Shown here: one piece after another, positions 18,870 through 26,557 of the stretch
Numbering within the stretch: position 1 is the first letter of the stretch
How the letters are laid out: every line of letters begins with the position of its first letter
DNA from: Leucobacter sp. Psy1
Lineage (GTDB): Bacteria > Actinomycetota > Actinomycetes > Actinomycetales > Microbacteriaceae
Direction of reading: 5' to 3'
DNA length: 64,000 nucleotides
Assembly (NCBI RefSeq): GCF_020096995.1
Contig: NZ_CP083692.1
Location: 2,666,001 to 2,730,000, forward strand
Notes under the pieces: generated by a model
The model's input: only the letters and a program-made list of their open reading frames with translations
Databases searched by the model: none
What the model was told of the DNA's origin: nothing
Program-made: the position numbers and the translations under genes

Positions 18870-20150
18870 ATGCGAGTGGGTGTCGCGTTGTGGCCGAATT
18901 CCGTGACGTGCGGGTGGATGTCGCCGGACGGAAACCGCACCGCCAGCGGTGAGCCCGAGCCTCACGATGGTCGGGATTCCACTCTGCGTGCCGCGCTGCG
19001 ACGGGCCCTCTCTACCGTGTCGGAACGATGTGGGGAAGTCGCCGGCGAGCCCACGTCGATCGTGTTCGACGCAAGCCCTCTGCTTGATCTGAGCGTCCGA
19101 CCCACCACCACACTCATCCGAATCGCACCACGGCCACCACTCGACGCGCAGCACGAGGAGGAGATCTCCCCCGAGGCCACCCGCGTCGTTCACGTTCGCG
19201 GCGGTCACACTGCGCTGGGGGAAGAGCTGGTCCCGCTCGACACCGACGCTCTCCGCTCGGTGGCCGTAACCGCGGCCGCCGGCGAGCGCTTCGTGATCAC
19301 CGGCGCCGGCTCCGTGGTGAACGCCGAGCATGAACGACGCGCGGGAGAGATTCTGCTGGAGCACGCCGAACCGGCGGGCATCGAATACGGGCACGCCTTC
19401 CCCGCGAGTTCTTTCACTCTGCGCGAGGCCACCGCACTCGCGAACAGTTCGCTCCTCACCCAAGCCGTCGCGCTCGGCACGAATCTGGCCCTTGCAGCAG
19501 AGGACATCGCTCCCGATGCACGGATGTACGTCGCGACGAACGACGGGGGATGCACCCCTCTGGCCCGCCTGTCGAGCGCTCCGGTCCACTCCGCCATCTC
19601 GGGCCAGGCCACTGAACTGGTGGGTGCTGCCGCACTCTGCGGCGTTCGCGACGGACGCGTCATCGTCGCAGACACGGACGGCGAGGCGCTCGGAGAGTTC
19701 GTCTCTGGCGTGCCGACGGTCGTCGCCGGCCCATCGCGCGCGCACGGCCTCGATCTCGCGATCCGCAGCGCGCACGTGCTCCCCGCTTCCGAGGAGCACG
19801 TCTCCGGCAGAGCCGAACGCCCGGTGCTGCTCGCGCGGGGTGGCATCGATCCAGGGTTCATCGGGCTCGACGCCCGCGTACATCTCGATGAGGATCTCCG
19901 CGCGATCGGTGCAGGTCGCCTCCCCCTCACCGAGTGGGAGGAACGCACCCTGAGCGTCGCCAGCGCGTCGGAAATGAATCAGGAAGTGGAGACCGCGGAG
20001 GCACGGGTACGCGCACGACTAGTTTCGTTCGGCGCCGCCCCCTCCGAGGTCCGCATCCACGAGTCGCGAGTCATCGCCACGGCCTACGAGCTTCCCCGCG
20101 TCGTTTCCGTCCGGGTGCGGGGCGTCGCGTTCAGGGCGGGGACCGCATGA
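18870..20150 (+). CDS. Diverged hydantoinase/oxoprolinase A-like protein
   Basis: A 426-residue relative of the HyuA actin-fold family, shorter than HyuA (682) and clearly diverged. The position of the HyuA DVGGTFTD loop reads VALWPNSVTCGWMSPDG, so the first phosphate-binding loop is lost. Later family-like stretches remain (EEISPEATRVVHVRGG, AGHAFPAS-type region, LLARGGIDPGFIG). Such proteins commonly sit beside DUF917 genes, as here. The ATG follows a leaderless promoter with an overlapping operator. Its stop overlaps the DUF917 start (ATGA). It may be a non-ATPase partner of the DUF917 protein; catalytic competence is doubtful because the glycine loop is missing. Confidence 0.72.
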   Translation: MRVGVALWPNSVTCGWMSPDGNRTASGEPEPHDGRDSTLRAALRRALSTVSERCGEVAGEPTSIVFDASPLLDLSVRPTTTLIRIAPRPPLDAQHEEEISPEATRVVHVRGGHTALGEELVPLDTDALRSVAVTAAAGERFVITGAGSVVNAEHERRAGEILLEHAEPAGIEYGHAFPASSFTLREATALANSSLLTQAVALGTNLALAAEDIAPDARMYVATNDGGCTPLARLSSAPVHSAISGQATELVGAAALCGVRDGRVIVADTDGEALGEFVSGVPTVVAGPSRAHGLDLAIRSAHVLPASEEHVSGRAERPVLLARGGIDPGFIGLDARVHLDEDLRAIGAGRLPLTEWEERTLSVASASEMNQEVETAEARVRARLVSFGAAPSEVRIHESRVIATAYELPRVVSVRVRGVAFRAGTA

Positions 20151-21223
20151 GACTCAGTACCGATGAAATCCAGCATCTCAGGACAGGTGCGATGTTCCTC
20201 GCCTGCTGCCCGGACCCCGAGTGGTGCGACGAGCAGACCGCGCGCATCGTGTCGTACATGGCCAGATCCGGCGAATCGCCCGACCTCGTCGAGGTGACGG
20301 ATCTCCCTGCAGATGCGCTCGTCGTTTCACTGGGCTATGTGAACAACGGACTGCCGCTCTCCGACCTCCGTCCAGTCGGCGACGAGTTCTCGACCAGCCT
20401 CGAACTCGTCGAAGATGCCCTCGGTCAGAAGGTCTCCGGCATCATGCCCCTGGCCGGCGCGAACATCAATGCACTGGTCCCGGCCATGACCGCTCTCCAG
20501 CTCGGCATCCCAGTGGTCGACGCCGACCCGATGGGCCGAGTGTTCCCGCTGCTCTACCAGTCCGTGTTCACTTTGGCCGGCCTCCCCGCCGGGCCGGTCG
20601 GCGCGACGGGTCCGAACGGCGAATCCGCGCTGCTCGATGTCGAGAACCCGCTGCGAGCGGAACGCCTCGTCCGCGCACTTGCCGGAGAGTTCGGCGGATG
20701 GTCGGCGACCGCGCTGTATCCGATGACCGCCCGGCTCCTCCACGAGCACGGAATTCTCGGGAGCGTTTCGCGAATGATTCGCATTGGACGCGTGCTGAAT
20801 GCGGCGATCTCGGTTCCGGAGAAGCATGCCGAGCTGCGGCGGGCCGAGGGAGTGCGGCGTATCATCCGAGCACGAGTGAGCGACACCGCCGGGATCTCCC
20901 GCCCCGCCCCGCCCGGGCAGCCGGACAACCCGTCGACCGTCGTCCTCATCGAGGAGAGCCAGGGACGGATCGTCCAGATCGAAATTCAGAACGAGTTGTT
21001 GCTCCTGCTCGTCGACGGAGATGTCATCGCGGCCGTGCCGGACATCATCACCATGCTCCGCCCGGAGGACGGAAGCGTGGCGAGCCTCAATGATCTCTGG
21101 GTCGGGAACCAACTCGACATCGTCGTCCTCCCCGCACCGGCCCAGTGGTATGCGCCCGCCGCAGTCGATCTCGTGGGTCCCGCCGCGCTGCACGTGTGGT
21201 TGCAGACCCGTGGAAGGAAATAA
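20147..21223 (+). CDS. DUF917 (S-methyl-thiohydantoin desulfurase-like) family protein
   Basis: A 358-residue member of the DUF917 family, Pfam S-Me-THD N- and C-terminal domains. The match rests on the N-terminal start, the middle segment SGIMPLAGANINALVPAMTA, IPVVDADPMGRVFPLLYQSVF and the C-terminal WVGNQLDIVVLPAPAQWY...VGPAAL. The typical N-terminal GTGGGG loop is replaced by LRTGAMFLACCPD, so this member is atypical. The ATG at 20147 overlaps the preceding stop; an upstream open frame belongs to the overlap. Members often neighbour hydantoinase genes and are linked to processing of hydantoin-like rings, but most are uncharacterised. It sits between the HyuA-like gene and the PucR regulator. 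Confidence 0.78.
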   Translation: MRLSTDEIQHLRTGAMFLACCPDPEWCDEQTARIVSYMARSGESPDLVEVTDLPADALVVSLGYVNNGLPLSDLRPVGDEFSTSLELVEDALGQKVSGIMPLAGANINALVPAMTALQLGIPVVDADPMGRVFPLLYQSVFTLAGLPAGPVGATGPNGESALLDVENPLRAERLVRALAGEFGGWSATALYPMTARLLHEHGILGSVSRMIRIGRVLNAAISVPEKHAELRRAEGVRRIIRARVSDTAGISRPAPPGQPDNPSTVVLIEESQGRIVQIEIQNELLLLLVDGDVIAAVPDIITMLRPEDGSVASLNDLWVGNQLDIVVLPAPAQWYAPAAVDLVGPAALHVWLQTRGRK

Positions 21224-21225
21224 GC

Positions 21226-22716
21226 GTGTCACTCACCGGAACCGTGCTCCTCAGAGACCTCGCGGGCTCGCATGAACTTCGCGGTCTGGATGTTCTGCAT
21301 CTAGCCTCGCCGATGAGCCCGGTCCGCGACCTCGCACTGCTCACCGATGTCGAGGAGATCGCCACGGTCGGGCCGGACACAGTCGTGCTGCTCACGCGCG
21401 AGGTCGCACGCGGAGGGTGGGTGATCTCGGCCGCGCTCCGCTACGCCTGGGAGCGGAAGGCATGCGCACTGATCGTGCCGCAGCAGAGCACGACCCGCAC
21501 GGTGCGAGAGCTCGCGGAGCGCTTGGACGTGTCGCTGCTCACGACGAACGAGAACATGACGAAACTCGCGATCGACATGGCGATGCAGATCGGCGTCGCC
21601 CGCGCGGGAGTGCTCTCACGGGTGCAGTCGTTCAGCGAGCGGATCTCGAGGGAAACCACGCTCGACGGCGCTCTCGACTGCGTGTCGATCGAGCTCGCCG
21701 GTGCCGGCGTCGCGATTGAGACCGCTGGCACGACGGTGTTTCACCGAGGGGTGCTTTCGACGCTCGCGGACGCCTCGGAGATCGGCCGGGGAACGCGCAT
21801 AGTGGTCCCGCTCGGACTTGGCAGCGCACCGGGAGACGCGCTGGTCGCCACCGTCGCCGGTGTCGCGGAGGCCAACGCCAGACACGTCCTCGAGACCGCC
21901 GGCCCGCACGTGCGCGCGCTCCTCGCGGAGACGCGGCTCCGCGCTCTGCAGGCAGCGCTCCCCGTCATGTCCTATTCGACGCTGACCGGCACTCACCTGG
22001 GCCGCGGGTTCGACGCTCCGCCGGTGGACTCCGCAACGGGGACGGCCCCCTGGCCGCTTGGCGGCCGCTACATCGCGATCTGCCTCCTCGCCGACGATGT
22101 CGACCGAGCCGCACCGGCGGTGCACCACCTGTGGACCGAGCGTTTCGAAAGCCTCCCCCTCTCCCGCTTTTCGGAGGGGTGGGTTGGGTGTGTCCCGGTG
22201 ACCGGGGACGGGGACCGCGCGCGCCTGATAGCGGACATCAGCAGACGGATCGCCCATGCGTCTCCCCGGCTCGCGATGATCGGGGTCTCCCGCGAACGTG
22301 AGACCGCGGAGGAGGCACCAGCGGCGATCCGTGAGGCCTGGCTCGCCGCCCGCCTCGCCGATCCCGAGGGCCCGATTCCGATCGTGGACTTCGAAAGACT
22401 CCACGAGCATCTGCTCAGCAGACTGCTCCCAGAGGACTTCGCCGCCCACTGCGCCGCGGTGCTCTTCCCTCGACTCGTTGCCGATGACCAGGCCAGGGAG
22501 CTCATCGCGGCGGTCGTCGCCTACCTCGAGTGCTGCGGTTCGGTCACCCGAGCAGCGGAGCGGATCGGCGTACACCGGAACACCCTCCAGAGCCGCCTCC
22601 AGCGGGCGGAGGGCCTGGGAGTAGCGCTCGCAAGCGCATCGGATCTGCTGGACACCTTCATGCTTCTCGCATCATTGCATCGCTCGGCACTTCGCAGCCC
22701 GGAATCTACCCGCTGA
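21226..22716 (+). CDS. PucR-family transcriptional regulator
   Basis: A 496-residue regulator. The N-terminal purine-catabolism-regulator-like domain (about 1-125) contains VLLRDLAGSHELRGL and LLTREVARGGWVISAALRYA. A GAF-like middle follows, and the C-terminal HTH_30 domain has SVTRAAERIGVHRNTLQSRL (about 445-464). The GTG start has GGAAGG eight bases upstream, two bases after the DUF917 stop. Family members control purine, hydantoin or amino-acid catabolic genes. It is the last gene of the plus-strand operon and the only regulator between the two hyu operons, so it is the likely reader of the TGTGCACA sites and would autoregulate. Confidence 0.88.
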   Translation: MSLTGTVLLRDLAGSHELRGLDVLHLASPMSPVRDLALLTDVEEIATVGPDTVVLLTREVARGGWVISAALRYAWERKACALIVPQQSTTRTVRELAERLDVSLLTTNENMTKLAIDMAMQIGVARAGVLSRVQSFSERISRETTLDGALDCVSIELAGAGVAIETAGTTVFHRGVLSTLADASEIGRGTRIVVPLGLGSAPGDALVATVAGVAEANARHVLETAGPHVRALLAETRLRALQAALPVMSYSTLTGTHLGRGFDAPPVDSATGTAPWPLGGRYIAICLLADDVDRAAPAVHHLWTERFESLPLSRFSEGWVGCVPVTGDGDRARLIADISRRIAHASPRLAMIGVSRERETAEEAPAAIREAWLAARLADPEGPIPIVDFERLHEHLLSRLLPEDFAAHCAAVLFPRLVADDQARELIAAVVAYLECCGSVTRAAERIGVHRNTLQSRLQRAEGLGVALASASDLLDTFMLLASLHRSALRSPESTR

Positions 22717-22752
22717 AGCCGCGCGTGCAGAGCACTCGCACCCGTGCTACCA

Positions 22753-22766
22753 TGTGCAATGTCACA
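22753..22766 (+). promoter_or_regulatory. Candidate operator of the hydroxyproline GntR regulator (site 2)
   Basis: TGTGCAATGTCACA, with inverted ends TGTG/CACA, lies just upstream of a -10-like TATACA (22770-22775) and 57 bases before the operon's first ATG. It matches the sequence upstream of the semialdehyde dehydrogenase gene (8131-8144) at 11 of 14 positions. Placement over the -35/-10 spacer suits repression. Confidence 0.55.
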
Positions 22767-22823
22767 CTTTATACAGCTTCGTCACACCTCCCCGGCTCAC
22801 CGCCACCACGCGAAAGGAACCCC

Positions 22824-23729
22824 ATGACCGATCAGAAACCCTGGCACGGCGTCATCGTCGCCTCGGCTCTCCCCTTCAACGAAGACCTGTCCGTGAACTA
22901 CGACAAGTTCGCCGAGCACGTGCAGTTCCTCGCCGACAACGGGTGCGACGGCATCGCCCCGAACGGGTCGCTCGGCGAGTACCAGAACCTCAGCGAGGAG
23001 GAGCGCGCCCGCGTCATCACCACCGCCGTCGAGGCCGCCCCCGAGGGCTTCTCGGTTATGGCCGGCGTCGGAGCGTACGGCGCACTGCAGTCGCTGCAGT
23101 GGGCGGAACAGGCCGCGGAGGCCGGCGCAGACTGTGTCATGCTGCTCCCCCCGAACACCTACCGCGCCAGCCGCGAGCAGGTGAAGCACCACTACGCCAC
23201 TGTCGCGAAGGCCGGCCTGCCGATCGTCGGCTACAACAACCCGATCGACACGAAGGTCGACCTCGTTCCCGATCTCATCGCCGAGATCCACGACGCCGGC
23301 CACATGGTCGGGGTCAAGGAGTTCACCGGCGATCCCCGCCGGATCTACGAGATCCAGGAGCTCGCCCCGAGCATCGACATCCTCATCGGCACCGACGACA
23401 GTGTGCTCGAGGTCGGCATCGCCGGCGCCGTGGGCTGGGTCGCCGGGTACCCCAACGCGATCCCGCAGTCGACGGTGGAGCTCTTCAAGCTGGCCACCTC
23501 GGGCGACGTCCGCGACCTCGAGCGCGCGCAGGCCATCTACCGCGACCTGCACTCGCTGCTGCGCTGGGACACCAAGACCGAGTTCGTGGAGTCGATCAAG
23601 CTCTCGATGGACGTGCTCGGCCTGTACGGCGGCCCCTGCCGTCCCCCGCGCCTGGCCCTGCCGCAGGACGTCGCCGACCGCATCGTGGCGGACACGAAGG
23701 CAGCAGCCGCCAAGGGCTACGACAAGTAA
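22824..23729 (+). CDS. Dihydrodipicolinate synthase-family protein, probable Pyr4H2C deaminase
   Basis: A 301-residue class I aldolase-fold enzyme. The Schiff-base lysine is K165 in GVKEFTGD and the family tyrosine is Y137 in GYNNP; GSLGEYQNLSEEER near residue 49 replaces the DapA GTTGE loop, as in non-DapA members. In hydroxyproline operons such a protein deaminates 1-pyrroline-4-hydroxy-2-carboxylate to alpha-ketoglutarate semialdehyde, the substrate of the dehydrogenase at 8172. The ATG at 22824 has AAAGGA upstream. It is the first gene of the hydroxyproline operon and lies directly behind the candidate operator. True DapA is less likely given the neighbours. Confidence 0.82.
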   Translation: MTDQKPWHGVIVASALPFNEDLSVNYDKFAEHVQFLADNGCDGIAPNGSLGEYQNLSEEERARVITTAVEAAPEGFSVMAGVGAYGALQSLQWAEQAAEAGADCVMLLPPNTYRASREQVKHHYATVAKAGLPIVGYNNPIDTKVDLVPDLIAEIHDAGHMVGVKEFTGDPRRIYEIQELAPSIDILIGTDDSVLEVGIAGAVGWVAGYPNAIPQSTVELFKLATSGDVRDLERAQAIYRDLHSLLRWDTKTEFVESIKLSMDVLGLYGGPCRPPRLALPQDVADRIVADTKAAAAKGYDK

Positions 23730-23850
23730 AGCCGCGCGAGTAGCGTGGGGTGCGACAGTCCGGCACCGACTATCGCGCCTCACGCACTCCCTGCCTTTCC
23801 CGCTGCGGAGCCACCCGCACGCTTCCCACACGAACACACCCAGGAGCACC

Positions 23851-24858
23851 ATGCGCACCACTCGCGTCTTCCACGCGGTCGACTCGCACACCGAGGGCAT
23901 GCCGACTCGCGTGATTACCGGCGGAGTCGGCGTCTTGCCCGGCGAGACCATGGCCGAGCGACGCACCTGGTTCATGGAGCACTCCGACCACATCCGGACG
24001 CTGCTCATGACCGAGCCGCGCGGGCACGCCTCGATGAGCGGTGCGATTCTCCAACCCGCGACGCGGCCAGATGCGGACTGGGGCGTCCTCTACATCGAGG
24101 TCTCCGGGTGCCTGCCGATGTGCGGGCACGGCACCATCGGCGTCGCCACGGTCCTCGTCGAGACCGGAATGGTCACGGTGACGGAACCCGTCACCACGAT
24201 CCGCCTCGACACTCCCGCGGGCCTCGTCGTCGTGGACGTCGCCGTGAACGACGGCCGGGCCGAGTACGTCACCATCACGAACGTCCCCTCGTTCATCGAC
24301 CGGCTCGACGCCTCGGTCGAGGTGCCCGGCCTCGGGACCGTGCCGTACGACCTCGCGTTCGGGGGAAACTTCTACGCCATCGTGGACCTCGAGCAGATCG
24401 GGATCGAGTGGCGCGATGACCGCGCCAACCAGGGCGAGCTCCTCGATGCCGGCCTGGCGATCATGGATGCGATCAACGCGACCGACGCACCGGTGCACCC
24501 CGAACGCGCCGACATTCGCGACTGCCACCACGTCTACCTCAAGGCACCAGGCTCGACGGCGGAGCGCTCACGGCACGCCATGGCCATCCACCCGGGGTGG
24601 TTCGACCGCTCCCCCTGCGGCACCGGCACCAGTGCGCGCATGGCACAGCTGCACGCTCGCGGCGAGCTCCCGCTCGACACCGATTTCGTGAACGAGTCCT
24701 ACATCGGGTCACGCTTCATCGGCCGCCTCACCGGCGAGACGACGGTGGCCGGTCGCCCTGCGGTGATCCCGACGGTCACGGGGCGCGCCTGGATCACGGG
24801 GACCGCCCAGTACTTCCTCGACCCGACCGACCCGTTCCCGGAAGGATTCCTCCTGTGA
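23851..24858 (+). CDS. 4-hydroxyproline 2-epimerase (proline racemase family)
   Basis: Converts trans-4-hydroxy-L-proline to cis-4-hydroxy-D-proline. The 335-residue protein keeps both catalytic cysteines: C91 in MCGHGTIG and C256 in SPCGTGTSA. The pair distinguishes racemases and epimerases from the trans-3-hydroxyproline dehydratases, which have Thr or Ser at the second position. The ATG at 23851 has AGGAG six bases upstream. A 121-bp gap separates it from the previous gene. Its stop overlaps the start of the next gene (GTGA). Substrate choice between 4-hydroxyproline and proline rests on the operon context. Confidence 0.88.
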   Translation: MRTTRVFHAVDSHTEGMPTRVITGGVGVLPGETMAERRTWFMEHSDHIRTLLMTEPRGHASMSGAILQPATRPDADWGVLYIEVSGCLPMCGHGTIGVATVLVETGMVTVTEPVTTIRLDTPAGLVVVDVAVNDGRAEYVTITNVPSFIDRLDASVEVPGLGTVPYDLAFGGNFYAIVDLEQIGIEWRDDRANQGELLDAGLAIMDAINATDAPVHPERADIRDCHHVYLKAPGSTAERSRHAMAIHPGWFDRSPCGTGTSARMAQLHARGELPLDTDFVNESYIGSRFIGRLTGETTVAGRPAVIPTVTGRAWITGTAQYFLDPTDPFPEGFLL

Positions 24859-25817
24859 CGCTGCCGTACTTCGATGCCGAAGCCGTGCTCGAGACGCTCA
24901 CCTTCGCACGCGCCATGGACGCCGTCGAGGAGGCGCTGCGGAACGACGTCGACCCTGAACTCGACGGCCCGCGCCTGTTCAGTCCGGCTCCGGACGGCGA
25001 GTTCCTGCTCATGCCCGCCCAGGGCGCGCGTTTCAGCGGCCTGAAGGCGCTCACCGTCGCGCCGCAGAACCCGGCGCGCGGTCTCGAGAAGATCCAGGGA
25101 CTCTACATTCTGCTCGACTCCGGCACGCTGGCGCCCGCCGCCATCATGGAGGGATCGAGCCTCACGGCGATCCGCACCCCCGCGGTCGCGATCAGTGCCG
25201 TACGGCAGCTCGCCGCTCTCGCGCCCGCCGGCGCCGAAGTGCCCACGAGCCCGCAGGTTCTCGTCTTCGGAGCGGGCACCCAGGGGCGGGGTTCGGTGCT
25301 CGCCGCACGCAGCGTCTTCCCCGACGCGACCTTCGGCGTCGTCGGCCGCAGTGCGGAGCGCGTCTCCCAGCTGCAGAGCGACCTCGCATCCCACGGCATC
25401 GACATCGTCGACCGAGGGAACGACGCCGAGGCAGCGGTGCGCGCCGCCGACATCATCATCTGCGCGACCACCGCGAGCACCCCGCTCTTCGACGGCTCGC
25501 TCGTGCGCGACACCGCGATCGTCGTCGCCATCGGCACGCACGGGCGCGACCTCCGCGAGCTCGACGACGCGCTCATCACCCGAGCCGATCTCGTCGTCGA
25601 GGGCCGCGCGTCGGCCGAGCGTGAGAACGGGAACCTCGCGACCGCGCTCGGGCCAGCGGAATGGGTCTCGAATCCGCCGCCCAACCTCCGCGACCTCGCG
25701 ACCGGGGCCGTCACCCGCCGCCCAGGGCACCCAGCCGTCTACACCGGCGTCGGCATGTCGTGGGAGGATCTGGTATGCGCGACGGTCGTGTTCACCGAGG
25801 GCACGCCCACCCGGTAG
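24855..25817 (+). CDS. Ornithine cyclodeaminase/mu-crystallin family reductase
   Basis: A 320-residue NAD(P)-dependent protein with the family's SGLKALTVAPQNPARGL region, the substrate-binding SLTAIRTPAVAISAV stretch and the Rossmann loop VLVFGAGTQGRGSVLAA (about 137-153). In hydroxyproline clusters, relatives act as 1-pyrroline-2-carboxylate reductases, forming L-proline from the product of trans-3-hydroxyproline dehydration; others are true cyclodeaminases. The GTG start overlaps the epimerase stop. Since no dehydratase is visible here, its role may be to salvage a side product or a second imino acid. That role is inferred. Confidence 0.8.
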   Translation: MTLPYFDAEAVLETLTFARAMDAVEEALRNDVDPELDGPRLFSPAPDGEFLLMPAQGARFSGLKALTVAPQNPARGLEKIQGLYILLDSGTLAPAAIMEGSSLTAIRTPAVAISAVRQLAALAPAGAEVPTSPQVLVFGAGTQGRGSVLAARSVFPDATFGVVGRSAERVSQLQSDLASHGIDIVDRGNDAEAAVRAADIIICATTASTPLFDGSLVRDTAIVVAIGTHGRDLRELDDALITRADLVVEGRASAERENGNLATALGPAEWVSNPPPNLRDLATGAVTRRPGHPAVYTGVGMSWEDLVCATVVFTEGTPTR

Positions 25818-25843
25818 CGCCGCCAGAACTCAGGAGGAATCCA

Positions 25844-26557
25844 GTGCCCACGCTCAGTCAGCTCAAGCGTCCGATGAACCTGCGCGAGACGGTGCTCGAC
25901 CAGTTGCGCACCGCCATCATCACCGGCGAACTCGCCGAGGGTGTCCTGGTGTCCGCCCCGACGCTCGGACAGCAGCTCGGCGTCTCCGCGACCCCCGTGC
26001 GCGAGGCGATGATGGATCTCGCACGTGAAGGACTCGTCGAGACCGTCAAGAACAAGGGGTTCCGGGTGACCCAGATGAGCGAGAAGGATCTCGACGACCT
26101 CGCCCAGATTCGGCAGCTGCTCGAGCCGCCGACGATGCACGACGTCGTCGGCCGGATCCCCGACGAGGCCTTCGACGAGCTCATCGCACTCGCCGACCGC
26201 TGCGCGGAGGGCGCCGCCGGCGAAGACCTCGTCGAGTACCTGCGCAACGATCGCGCCTTCCACGCGCTCGTCCTCTCCTTCGCCGGGAACCGGCAGCTCA
26301 CGGATCTCGCCACCTCCCTTCGTTCCCGCACCCGTCTCTACGGGATCACGGCTCTCGCGCACGACGGTCGCCTGACGGCTTCGGCGCACGAGCACCACGA
26401 GCTCGTGCGCCTGCTCCGCGACGGCGACGGCGACGGCGCCGAAGCGCTGATGCGCAGCCACATCGGGCACGCCAGGTCGCTCTGGGCGACGGGTGGCGAG
26501 GGCCGCACGCCAGAGGACTCCGCGACCGCAGACACGCCCCCAGGAGAGGCAACGTGA
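25844..26557 (+). CDS. GntR-family (FCD) transcriptional regulator of the hydroxyproline genes
   Basis: A 237-residue regulator. The N-terminal winged helix (about 10-75) includes TLGQQLGVSATPVREAMMDLAREGLVE. The C-terminal FCD helical ligand domain has the conserved Asp/His positions in LEPPTMHDVVG, NDRAFHALVLSFAGN and HHELVRLLRDGD. The GTG start is preceded by AGGAGG six bases away; the open frame upstream belongs to the previous gene. It is embedded in the operon, 26 bases after the reductase, and its stop overlaps the next start. It probably represses the operon and the dehydrogenase gene at 8172, with hydroxyproline or an intermediate as inducer. Confidence 0.88.
   Translation: MPTLSQLKRPMNLRETVLDQLRTAIITGELAEGVLVSAPTLGQQLGVSATPVREAMMDLAREGLVETVKNKGFRVTQMSEKDLDDLAQIRQLLEPPTMHDVVGRIPDEAFDELIALADRCAEGAAGEDLVEYLRNDRAFHALVLSFAGNRQLTDLATSLRSRTRLYGITALAHDGRLTASAHEHHELVRLLRDGDGDGAEALMRSHIGHARSLWATGGEGRTPEDSATADTPPGEAT

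Noticed and set aside
9696-22823. Insertion-sequence or integrase remnants and direct repeats at the borders of the hyu block
   Set aside because: I compared the border sequences by eye and found no transposase fragment, tRNA or clear direct repeat, so the insertion is inferred only from pathway logic.
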